Positions 43,620 through 51,312 of a DNA stretch of 64,000 nt are shown piece after piece (within the stretch, counting starts at the first letter, position 1; every line of letters begins with the position of its first letter). The stretch is from NCBI GenBank assembly GCA_038561985.1, contig CP073276.1:310001-374000 (forward strand). Direction: 5' to 3'. The DNA is from Petrimonas sulfuriphila. GTDB lineage: Bacteria; Bacteroidota; Bacteroidia; Bacteroidales; Dysgonomonadaceae. The notes under the pieces are model-generated. The model was not told the DNA's origin. It did not search any database and saw only the letters and a program-made list of their open reading frames with translations. The position numbers and the translations under genes were made by a program.

Positions 43620-44303
43620 TTATCTCCTGCTCCCGCTCATGGCAATCATGATGTAATACAGAAGAGTTGCCAGCGAACTTAATGCAGCCACAACATAAGT
43701 ATACCCGGCCCACCGTAAAGCATCGGTGGCCTGCGAGTGGTTGCTTACATCGGTAACACCGGCGCTGCTTAGCCACCTTAACGCCCTGTTGGTCGCATTT
43801 TTTTCTACGGGAAGCGTCACAAAACTAAACAGGGTTGTCAAGGCAAACAAGCCGATCCCCATCCACAACAATGCCGGGAAGGTAGATACTGTTACAATTC
43901 CAAGCAACAATATCCACGTAACCCACCTTGAAGAAGCGCTGACAACGGGTACCAAAGCCGAACGCATTTTCAGAGGGGCATACCCTTTGGCGTGCTGCAA
44001 GGCGTGACCTGTTTCATGAGCAGCCACTGCAGCTGCAGCGATACTGTTGCTCCCGTAAACCGGTTCGCTCAGGTTGATGGTTTTATTGGTGGGGTTATAG
44101 TGATCGGTAAGCTGACCGCGTACCGAAATGACCTGGACATCGTATATGCCGTTGTCGTGAAGCATTTTTTCTGCCACGTCACGACCCGTCATTCCGTTTC
44201 TCAGGGGAATTCTTGAATATTTTTTAACCCGGCTCTGGAGCATAGCTTGTACACCAAAGCCAGCTACAGCAATTAAAATTAATAGAAACCAAACTGCACT
44301 CAT
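43620..44303 (-). CDS. Neutral zinc metallopeptidase, YugP-like membrane protein
   Basis: The 227 residues have an N-terminal membrane helix (about 4-20), then NGMTGRDVAEKML and the zinc-binding AAHETGHALQHAKGY (HExxH at about 96-100), followed by three hydrophobic helices. This is the Zn-peptidase-2 family (YugP). It probably cleaves membrane or secreted substrates; function unknown. It is intact although both flanking genes are decayed. Confidence 0.92.
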   Translation of the reverse strand: MSAVWFLLILIAVAGFGVQAMLQSRVKKYSRIPLRNGMTGRDVAEKMLHDNGIYDVQVISVRGQLTDHYNPTNKTINLSEPVYGSNSIAAAAVAAHETGHALQHAKGYAPLKMRSALVPVVSASSRWVTWILLLGIVTVSTFPALLWMGIGLFALTTLFSFVTLPVEKNATNRALRWLSSAGVTDVSNHSQATDALRWAGYTYVVAALSSLATLLYYIMIAMSGSRR

Positions 44304-44384
44304 GCGATTCTTTTTTTATTTAGTTTTTTTGTTAAACGTAAAACAGCTATAAAATGTTTTCTACGAATTAGACCTGTTTGTTTT

Positions 44385-44700
44385 TCACTCCACCGTTCCT
44401 TTCAGCATGGGTACAAACCGAAAGAAGCCTTCACCGGTAGTCGTGTAGGCCGTTTCACCGGTTTTTCCAACCACCACCATCTCCTGCAATTTTTCTCCTA
44501 TCGGCACTACCATCCTTCCTCCTGTCACAAGTTGTCCCAGCAGTTCTTCCGGAATCTTGGGTGCCCCACAGGTAATTAATATCCCGTTGAAAGGAGCCCA
44601 TCGAGGCAACCCGGTCTGCAGGGCTACGGTAGTAATCTGAGAAATAGTTTGTCCCGATGCAATAGGTAACGGCTCATCCAAGTAAGCCAGATCGGATGTT
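44385..44700 (-). pseudogene. Truncated protein-L-isoaspartate O-methyltransferase (pcm relic)
   Basis: The frame reads DLAYLDEPLPIASGQTISQ, the conserved substrate-side segment, then jumps from VALQTGL directly to APFNGILITCGAPKIP and GGRMVVPIG, and ends GEGFFRFVPML. About 65 residues between these parts, including the whole SAM-binding LE.GTGSGY region, are missing, as are roughly 50 N-terminal residues. The junction is in frame, so 98 or more codons remain open, but the product could not bind SAM. The visible part begins right at the purA stop. Confidence 0.88.
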
Positions 44701-44701
44701 T

Positions 44702-45964
44702 TTATCCCCTGATGATTGTCTGAGCTCTGTTCGGCCCTACAGAAACAATAGCAACAGGCACACCCAGCTCTTCTTCCAAAAACGAAAGATAAGCGTTAAA
44801 TTCTTCGGGAAACTCGTCTTCCGACTGCATGTTCGTCATATCGGTCTTCCAACCCGCCAGTTCTACGAAAACAGGTTCAATGTTTCCTGTAATGTCGAAA
44901 GGCAAGTCTTCGGTTTCTTGTCCGTTGATGTTGTATGCCACGCACACCTTGATGGTTTCGAAAGTATCCAGCACATCACTTTTCATCATCACCAGCTTGG
45001 TCACCCCATTGAGCATTATCGCATAGCGGAGTGCTACCAGGTCAATCCATCCGCAACGACGTGGACGTCCGGTAACGGAACCGTATTCACGACCTAGATC
45101 ACGCATCTGCTGTCCGTCTTTATCGAACAGTTCTGTAGGGAAAGGGCCACTTCCCACCCGGGTGCAGTATGCCTTAAAAATCCCGAACACTTCGCCAATT
45201 TTTCGCGGAGCCACACCCAATCCGGTACAGGCGCCGGCGCAAATAGTGTTGGATGAAGTAACAAACGGATAGGAACCAAAATCAATATCAAGCATAGATC
45301 CTTGCGCACCTTCAGCAAGCACTCCCTTTCCCGATGTGAGTGACTTGTTGATAAAATGTTCCGAATCGATAACCTGGAATGATTTCAATTTCTCAACTCC
45401 GGCAAACCATTCGGTTTCAATCTTTTCCAAGTCGTACTCAAAATCGTATTGCGCCAGCATCTCTATGTGTCTTGCCGTAGCTTTTTTGTATTTCTCTTCG
45501 AAATTATTGAATAAATCTCCTACCCTCAAGCCGTTCCGACTTATTTTATCGGTGTATGTCGGCCCGATTCCCTTGCCGGTCGTCCCTATTTTTGAATCTC
45601 CTTTAGCCTGTTCCATAGCCTCGTCTAACAACCGATGGGTAGGCAGAATTAAATGAGCTTTCTTGGAAACATACAGCCGCTCGGTCAACGCATGCCCCGA
45701 TGCTTCCAACGCTTCTACTTCAGCCTTGAACAGAGCCGGGTCCAGCACAACCCCATTTCCGATAATGTTGATTTTCCCGGGTTGAAAAATTCCCGAGGGA
45801 ATCGATCTCAGTACATATTTCTGATTTTCAAACTCCAACGTATGACCGGCATTTGGCCCGCCCTGAAAACGAGCCACAATATCGTAATTGGGCGTTAATA
45901 CATCTACAACTTTTCCTTTTCCTTCATCGCCCCACTGAAGGCCTAAAATTACATCAACTTTCAT
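44702..45964 (-). CDS. purA: Adenylosuccinate synthetase
   Basis: The protein has 420 residues from the ATG at 45964 (KVDVILGLQWGDEGKGK; the longer frame to 46003 is repeat-derived). GDEGKGK is the phosphate loop with the catalytic Asp. GGPNAGHT, IGTTGKGIGPTY, EGAQGSMLDIDFGSYP and TGRPRRCGWID are invariant segments. It makes adenylosuccinate from IMP, GTP and aspartate in AMP synthesis. Confidence 0.97.
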   Translation of the reverse strand: MKVDVILGLQWGDEGKGKVVDVLTPNYDIVARFQGGPNAGHTLEFENQKYVLRSIPSGIFQPGKINIIGNGVVLDPALFKAEVEALEASGHALTERLYVSKKAHLILPTHRLLDEAMEQAKGDSKIGTTGKGIGPTYTDKISRNGLRVGDLFNNFEEKYKKATARHIEMLAQYDFEYDLEKIETEWFAGVEKLKSFQVIDSEHFINKSLTSGKGVLAEGAQGSMLDIDFGSYPFVTSSNTICAGACTGLGVAPRKIGEVFGIFKAYCTRVGSGPFPTELFDKDGQQMRDLGREYGSVTGRPRRCGWIDLVALRYAIMLNGVTKLVMMKSDVLDTFETIKVCVAYNINGQETEDLPFDITGNIEPVFVELAGWKTDMTNMQSEDEFPEEFNAYLSFLEEELGVPVAIVSVGPNRAQTIIRG

Positions 45965-45970
45965 ATTATT

Positions 45971-46019
45971 CTTTAGATTATAAGACTCAAAACTTATAGA
46001 CAATAGACTTTACTTTAGA
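45971..46019. repeat. Degenerate heptamer array upstream of purA
   Basis: Seven consecutive 7 nt units (for example ACTTATA, GACAATA, GACTTTA, CTTTAGA) fill the space between purA and the four-helix-bundle relic. Confidence 0.4.
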
Positions 46020-46300
46020 TTATTTTTTGAACGAGAGAATCATTATTTGTAATTTCACAAGTTTATCGACACTCTCATGCATCAATTCAGTATCAATATA
46101 TTCCAGATTTCGAGCAATAATAATTGCCGCTTCAAGCTCATAAGAAAAGCCAATCGCCATTTCCAAAAACTCGAAAAATCTTTGGTCCTGTACTTCGAAG
46201 AACCTTCTGCAATATTTAAGGGAATTGATAAGACAGGACATTGTGTAACGAAATCCATTGCTTTCTGCCGTATAATTAACTTCCTGAAATTATGCGCAAT
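46020..46300 (-). pseudogene. Four-helix-bundle protein relic (23S rRNA IVP family)
   Basis: One - strand frame reads IAHNFRKL.I.RQKAMDFVT then LSIPLNIAEGSSKYRTKDF. A second frame takes over with FLEMAIGFSYELEAAII, ARNLEYID and ends ILSFKK. Together these match the small four-helix-bundle (TIGR02436) family of about 120 residues, but with the start codon lost (ATT), about 25-30 residues missing between FVT and the IPLNIAEG motif, and a frameshift in the second helix. A 73-codon open frame survives (46020-46241) but only its second half is genuine. Confidence 0.8.
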
Positions 46301-46344
46301 TCTTATTCTAAATATCTTTTAGTCTACAAGTCTGAATATCTTTA

Positions 46345-46833
46345 TTATTTTTTTTCCTTATTCAGTTTTCTCAACGCAATTTTCTTGGCGTGACTGCACT
46401 TACTACAAATCCCGTAAATATACATACTGTAATAGCTTACGGTAAATTTTTTAATTTTTCTTTGCTGTGCCGGAGTAAACAGGTTGCCGTTCTTGGATTC
46501 CCAAACTTCCCCACAGCTGGTACAGATAATGTGATCGTGATTCTCGTTGCCGTAAGCACGCTCGTACTTTGAAATATTTCCTCCAAACTGATGTTTCACC
46601 ACCAGTCCACAGTCAAGCAGCAGTTCAATGGTATTGTAGAGGGTGGCACGGCTAACGCGGAAATTCACGTCTACCATGGATTTGTATAATGAATCCATGT
46701 CGAAATGTCCTTTCGTGTTGTAAATATGATCGAGTATGGCAAATCTCTCCGGAGTTTTACGATGCTTACGATCAGAGAGATACTGCATGAACTCGTCTTT
46801 CACCTGTTTTCTCAATTTTTGACTGCTATCCAT
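46345..46833 (-). CDS. Fur-family transcriptional regulator
   Basis: The 162 residues form a winged helix (about 20-85; RKTPERFAILDHI, SRATLYNTIELL) and a C-terminal metal-binding domain: ENHDHIICTSCGEVWE (His-rich site 2 and first CxxC, about 97-112) and GICSKC (second CxxC, structural zinc). The His/Asp set fits Fur or PerR; which metal it senses cannot be decided by reading. It could regulate its own promoter. Confidence 0.9.
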   Translation of the reverse strand: MDSSQKLRKQVKDEFMQYLSDRKHRKTPERFAILDHIYNTKGHFDMDSLYKSMVDVNFRVSRATLYNTIELLLDCGLVVKHQFGGNISKYERAYGNENHDHIICTSCGEVWESKNGNLFTPAQQRKIKKFTVSYYSMYIYGICSKCSHAKKIALRKLNKEKK

Positions 46834-46907
46834 ACTACAAAAATATTTCTTTTTTCAATCGCTTGAAGTTATTTTTTTGATATTTTTTTAAAGATACACA
46901 TTTAAAT

Positions 46908-48359
46908 TCATTTCACCGTTTCGGAATGAACAAAAAATGCCGGATAACAGATTTTGCTCTCGTTATGATATGAATCTGAAACCGTTACAAAATAATAATA
47001 GCCTTTTTCATCCACGGAAGCAGCATACTCAAAAAAAGGATTTCTCAATCCCGTGGCAAGGATATTTTCAGCTTTGTTTACATCAAAATCCTCCGATTCA
47101 CTCCTGTAAACATTGTAAGTGACACGAGCTCCGGCATCACCGGTTTTCCAATTCAACTGAAGTCTTCCGTCAACATTTTCGGCTGTTAAGTCCTGCGGCG
47201 CTTCGGGAACTTCATCCGAGAGCCATGTCATCGCAGGCAGTTTTGCCGGATAACGGTAGTAGTGGTCAAGGGTATTCAAAATCCCTTTGGTGTTCGAAAG
47301 CACATTATCGGCTCTGAAGTATGCCTGTCCGGCCGATTCATTCTTTCTTGTGTAATCCATCTGGTTCTCGATATCCTGCCGGCTCCATCCCAGTTCTATC
47401 ATCTGATAAGTCCCCAATCCCGGTACGATGATACGCCTGTTCCCGTTCTCCAGCCAATCGTCAACGAACGGATAAAAAAGATGGTCTTTGTAGTACATCA
47501 TCGGATAAAGGGCATCGTGTTTGCCAATCTTCAGCCACATGGCGGCATCCTGAAAAACAGTTTCCAGAGCCGTCCATCCAGCCCCGGTATTTCCCAACGC
47601 CCTGTACCGTCCCAGCGGAGCACTGCTGACCTGCACCCATTTTTTTTGACTTTTCACCCAGTCGTAAGCTTTGGTCACAAACCGGGTAATGTTATCCCTA
47701 CGCCATTGTTGCAACGTTTTCCCCTTACCGTAGAGCCTGTACATACCGGCATCAGGAAACTTACCTGTGTTGTCCGGATACCGGATATAATCAAAATGAA
47801 TTCCGTCAATATCGTAATTCGAAACGATCTCCTTGACGATGGACAAGAGATAGTCGTCTGTTTTGGGATTACCCGGATCAAGAAACCATTCGCCACGGTA
47901 TTTCCTGGTTATGGATGGATTCTTCTTTGTTATCGATCTTGCGCCCAAACTTCTCACGTGCTTGTCTAATCCCAACGGATAAGTTACCATCCAGGCGTGC
48001 AGCTCCATACCGCGCTTATGGCACTCTTCTATGGCAAAAGCCAGCGGATCGAATTGAGGTTTCCCGTGAGCGGATGGTACAACGACCGATGCCATCGGCT
48101 CAATTTTTGAATCATAAAACATTTCTCCCCTGGCCCGGACCTGAAACAGGACTGTATTGAAATTGTGTTTTTGCAAATTATCGAGGATAACGACAAGCTC
48201 TCTTTTTTGCATCTCCTGACTGATTTTATTCCTTGGCCAGTCAAGCCCGTAATTTGTTGTCAACCAAACCGCCCGAACTTCAGAAGCAGGGGGGTTAACA
48301 GAAAAAACTCCCATCGCAACAGACAGAAAAACGATGAGAAGCAGACATGTTTTATTCAT
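46908..48359 (-). CDS. Exported GHL10-family glycosidase (DigH/YngK-like) with FnIII domain
   Basis: This 483-residue protein has a signal peptide (about 1-20). The GHL10 (DUF187) barrel begins at EVRAVWLTTNYGLDWP, followed by TVLFQVRARGEMFYDS, AWMVTYPLG and DIDGIHFDYIRYP, the last with catalytic Asp/Asp-type residues near 185. PEAPQDLTAENVDGRLQLNW opens a fibronectin type III domain (about 385-480). E. coli DigH (YddW) of this family cuts denuded peptidoglycan glycan strands, so a cell-wall role is plausible. Confidence 0.9.
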   Translation of the reverse strand: MNKTCLLLIVFLSVAMGVFSVNPPASEVRAVWLTTNYGLDWPRNKISQEMQKRELVVILDNLQKHNFNTVLFQVRARGEMFYDSKIEPMASVVVPSAHGKPQFDPLAFAIEECHKRGMELHAWMVTYPLGLDKHVRSLGARSITKKNPSITRKYRGEWFLDPGNPKTDDYLLSIVKEIVSNYDIDGIHFDYIRYPDNTGKFPDAGMYRLYGKGKTLQQWRRDNITRFVTKAYDWVKSQKKWVQVSSAPLGRYRALGNTGAGWTALETVFQDAAMWLKIGKHDALYPMMYYKDHLFYPFVDDWLENGNRRIIVPGLGTYQMIELGWSRQDIENQMDYTRKNESAGQAYFRADNVLSNTKGILNTLDHYYRYPAKLPAMTWLSDEVPEAPQDLTAENVDGRLQLNWKTGDAGARVTYNVYRSESEDFDVNKAENILATGLRNPFFEYAASVDEKGYYYFVTVSDSYHNESKICYPAFFVHSETVK

Positions 48360-48638
48360 TAATTATAACCGTTCTAAACTTAACGACACAAATTTAAAAC
48401 AAAAATAGAGTGTCTACGTACATTTTTTGAATGTTAACATTTTGAACCGGCAAAACCAATCAGTTCCACGCAGCGACCGGACTCCAATACTTGACTATGC
48501 GTGACCGCCATACGAAAATCAGTTGACGTTCCTTTTTACGAAACTTTATCTTAATATTATTGCGAAACTTAATAATTAATTCTACTTTTGTGAAAATATA
48601 GTATTCGTAAACAAATTAACAAACTAACAATAAAACCT
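48360..48638. other. Divergent promoter region between the GHL10 gene and tatA
   Basis: This 279 bp AT-rich region contains the tatA promoter candidate. I see no gene. Confidence 0.5.
48560..48590 (+). promoter_or_regulatory. Candidate promoter of tatA
   Basis: TTG at 48560-48562 and TACTTTTG (TAnnTTTG) at 48583-48590 are 20 bp apart, the normal Bacteroidota spacing, 48 bp before the tatA ATG. Confidence 0.5.
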
Positions 48639-48848
48639 ATGAATCCACTGCTTTTTAATTTAAACGGATGGGAAATTCCCATTATTATTTTGGTTGTCCT
48701 GATTCTTTTTGGTGGAAAGAAAATCCCTGAATTTATGAAAGGGCTCGGAAAAGGCATCAACAGTTTCAAGAAGGGACTGAACGATATTGAAGAAGATATC
48801 AAAGCCGATCCGGCCGACAAAAAAACATCAACTCCTAGCAATCAGTAA
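48639..48848 (+). CDS. tatA: Twin-arginine translocase subunit TatA
   Basis: The 69 residues have a short transmembrane helix (about 10-26, [18 protein letters not shown]), the [16 protein letters not shown] hinge-plus-amphipathic helix that defines TatA/E, and a charged tail. It forms the pore of the Tat translocase with TatC. No tatB is visible, so this TatA probably serves both roles. Confidence 0.95.
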   Translation: MNPLLFNLNGWEIPIIILVVLILFGGKKIPEFMKGLGKGINSFKKGLNDIEEDIKADPADKKTSTPSNQ

Positions 48849-48946
48849 CCTGATTTACCCGTTTTTGTAAAAATCGTCCGTTCTCGGGATTAATCCGCGT
48901 TTTTGTGGGTTTTTTCCGAGATTAAATTCTATAATCTGTTGGTTGC

Positions 48947-49771
48947 ATGAAAGAGAAAGAAATGTCCTTTTGGGACCATCTCGAGGAATTCCGCTGGACG
49001 TTGATTCGGATTATCGGCGCAGTGCTTATCTTGGCTATTGCTGGATTTATCCTTATTCCACGTATTTTCGACTCGGTAATTCTTGCACCCCGATCTTCCG
49101 ACTTTATCACCTATCGTTTCTTTGAAAAAGCCGGAGAGTACCTACCTTTCCTTCCTGATTTTTCTGCTGACTCTTTTAATGTCGAATTGTTGAATATCAA
49201 CATGACCACGCAGTTTATGACCTATATTTCCACCTCCCTGGCATTTGCTGTCCTGTTGACTATACCTTATATTCTGTTTGAACTCTGGCGCTTTATCAGC
49301 CCGGCCCTGTACGAAAACGAGACCAAAGGGGTAAAGATGGCTTTCGGGTTCGGTGGAGTAATGTTCGTGATCGGTTGCCTGGTTGGCTATTTTATGGTTT
49401 TCCCCTTGATCTTCCGATTTCTCATTACTTTTCAACTAAGCGATGCAATCCAAAACACCATTTCGCTGGATTCCTACATGAGTAATTTCTACACCCTTAT
49501 CCTCATTATGGGCGTGGTGTTCGAGTTGCCACTTGTTTTCTGGCTCTTATCCAGTCTCGGACTCATTTACCGATCTTTCTTCCGCAAGTACCGCAAACAC
49601 GCAGTGGTAGGTTCTATGGTGCTGGCAGCCATAATTACCCCCTCGGGCGATCCATTTTCGCTCATTGTGGTTACCATACCGCTTTACATGCTTTGGGAGA
49701 TAAGTGCATTTGTGGTAAAAAAAGACCCGCCCGAAGAAATAGAAGAGAACCTGCCGGCAGTCGTTGACTAA
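48947..49771 (+). CDS. tatC: Twin-arginine translocase subunit TatC
   Basis: The 274 residues have six hydrophobic helices. MSFWDHLEEFRWTLIR at the start is the signal-peptide binding region of TatC; LWRFISPALYENE, FELPLVF and ASIITPSGDP-like PSGDPFSLI are conserved. It recognises twin-arginine signals. It lies 98 bp after tatA, and its stop abuts the stop of the convergent yccF gene with no spacer. Confidence 0.95.
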   Translation: MKEKEMSFWDHLEEFRWTLIRIIGAVLILAIAGFILIPRIFDSVILAPRSSDFITYRFFEKAGEYLPFLPDFSADSFNVELLNINMTTQFMTYISTSLAFAVLLTIPYILFELWRFISPALYENETKGVKMAFGFGGVMFVIGCLVGYFMVFPLIFRFLITFQLSDAIQNTISLDSYMSNFYTLILIMGVVFELPLVFWLLSSLGLIYRSFFRKYRKHAVVGSMVLAAIITPSGDPFSLIVVTIPLYMLWEISAFVVKKDPPEEIEENLPAVVD

Positions 49772-50146
49772 TTATCGGTTCACAATTACTTTTCCAAACG
49801 GAGAAAACGCCAGTTTCATTAGTTTGAAATGCTGGTTTCCGAAAGGAATACCGATGATGGTGATGTAAAACAACAGGCCAAAAAACAGGTGCGTGAGCAC
49901 GATGGGCAAGCCGCCGATAAAGAACCAGATTATATTCATAACAAGCGCCAGGCACCCCGAAGTTGTGTGGTTTTGTACCGCTTTTTTATCAAACGGCAAC
50001 AAGGCCATCTCTGCCAGTTTCAGCGATTGCAAGCCGAAAGGAATACCTATTATTGTAACCATCAGGCCAACACTGGCTATAACGTATTCGACGGCAATGA
50101 ATATACCTCCGAAAACAATCCAGATCACATTTCCCAGTGTCCTCAT
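49772..50146 (-). CDS. YccF-domain inner-membrane protein
   Basis: The 124 residues form two copies of the YccF domain, each with a hydrophobic stretch and IIGIPFG (about 32-38 and 96-102). It has about four membrane helices and unknown function. Its start overlaps the RidA stop by 4 bp, so it is the last gene of the operon that begins with the cbpA-like gene. Confidence 0.9.
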   Translation of the reverse strand: MRTLGNVIWIVFGGIFIAVEYVIASVGLMVTIIGIPFGLQSLKLAEMALLPFDKKAVQNHTTSGCLALVMNIIWFFIGGLPIVLTHLFFGLLFYITIIGIPFGNQHFKLMKLAFSPFGKVIVNR

Positions 50147-50520
50147 CGTACGGCGATTGCTTCAATTTCCACCATGCAATTTTTGGGCAGACCTTTGGCA
50201 GCTATGGCCGAACGGGCAGGGAAATCCCCATCGAACTGCGAAGCGTAAACCTCGTTCATCTCGGAAAAGTAAGCCATGTCGCCCAGAAAGACGGTAATTT
50301 TCACAATGTTTTCAGTTGTAAGTCCGGCTTCATCCAAAATAGCCCGGATGTTTTTGAAACATTGAGCTGCTTGCTCTTTCACTCCTCCGGGGACCAGCTC
50401 TCCGGTCAGCGGATTAATAGGGATCTGTCCGGAAATAAAAATTATTCCGTTCACCTCAATTGCCTGGTTGTAAGGACCAATTGCCGCGGGAGCACGTTTT
50501 GTTGAAATTATTTTTTTCAT
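50143..50520 (-). CDS. ridA: RidA family enamine/imine deaminase
   Basis: The 125 residues have TKRAPAAIGPYNQAIEVNG at the start, FISGQIPINPLTGE, the catalytic Arg and Glu in the C-terminal part (about 100-120) and YASQFDGDFPARSA. It hydrolyses reactive 2-aminoacrylate from PLP enzymes. Cytoplasmic. Confidence 0.94.
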   Translation of the reverse strand: MKKIISTKRAPAAIGPYNQAIEVNGIIFISGQIPINPLTGELVPGGVKEQAAQCFKNIRAILDEAGLTTENIVKITVFLGDMAYFSEMNEVYASQFDGDFPARSAIAAKGLPKNCMVEIEAIAVR

Positions 50521-50531
50521 TTTTAAATAGT

Positions 50532-51284
50532 TTAATAGTGGACAGTTAAGACCGCCCTTTGTCTTATCACCTCATAAATCATTACACCCGCTGCCACCGA
50601 AACATTGAGCGATTGAATGCTACCAAACTGTGGAACCTTTACCAACTCATCACATATGCGTAGGATTTCGGGAGAAACACCTTCGTCTTCCGATCCCATT
50701 AAAATGGCTACAGGTACGGACATGTCTGCTTCGGTATAGTTTTTTGCCGCTTTTTCGGTGGCGGCAACTACTTTTATTCCACTGTCTTTCAGGAACACAA
50801 CGGCTTCTTTCAGGCTATTTTCCCGACATACCGGAATGATGTGTAATGCTCCGGCCGACGTCTTTATGGCATCGGCATTTACCGACACACTTCCGCGCGC
50901 CGGAATCACTATGGCATCTACGCCTGCAACTTCGCATGTACGGGCAATGGCCCCAAAGTTACGCACATCGGTAATTCCATCAAGCACGATAATAAGCGGG
51001 TTTTTCCCCTGCTCGTACAGAAACGGGACAATCTGGTCCAATTTCTGGTAGGTAACTGCCGAAGTAAAGGCAATAACACCCTGATGATTTTTACGGGTGA
51101 TCCTGTCGATCCGCTCCAGCGGGACTTTCTGCATCGGGATTTCGTACCGGCGCAACACCTCTTGCAGTTCTTTGAAAAGTTCACCCGACAGTTCGCGCTT
51201 AACAAGTACTTTGTCAATATCTTTTCCGGCTTCCGCCGCTTCAATCACGGCACGGATGCCGAAAATCATCTCTTTTTCTTTCAT
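50532..51284 (-). CDS. rlmB: 23S rRNA (guanosine-2'-O-)-methyltransferase, TrmH/RlmB family
   Basis: The protein has 250 residues from the ATG at 51284; a TTG five codons earlier is less likely. MIFGIRAVIEAAEAG is the RlmB substrate-binding opening. The SpoU methyltransferase domain has DGITDVRNFGAIARTCEVAG (motif 1), VAILMGSEDEGVSPEI (motif 2) and QFGSIQSLNVSVAAGVMIYE (motif 3, trefoil knot). It methylates G2251 in 23S rRNA. Confidence 0.93.
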   Translation of the reverse strand: MKEKEMIFGIRAVIEAAEAGKDIDKVLVKRELSGELFKELQEVLRRYEIPMQKVPLERIDRITRKNHQGVIAFTSAVTYQKLDQIVPFLYEQGKNPLIIVLDGITDVRNFGAIARTCEVAGVDAIVIPARGSVSVNADAIKTSAGALHIIPVCRENSLKEAVVFLKDSGIKVVAATEKAAKNYTEADMSVPVAILMGSEDEGVSPEILRICDELVKVPQFGSIQSLNVSVAAGVMIYEVIRQRAVLTVHY

Positions 51285-51312
51285 TTTTTGGGTTGACAAG
51301 TTGACGGTAGTT

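Noticed and set aside
45964-46003. purA start at 46003
   Set aside because: PurA proteins begin at KVDVILG; the extra codons come from a heptamer array.
48849-48946. Terminator between tatA and tatC
   Set aside because: The G/T-rich segment has only a weak hairpin, and tatA-tatC is expected to be co-transcribed.
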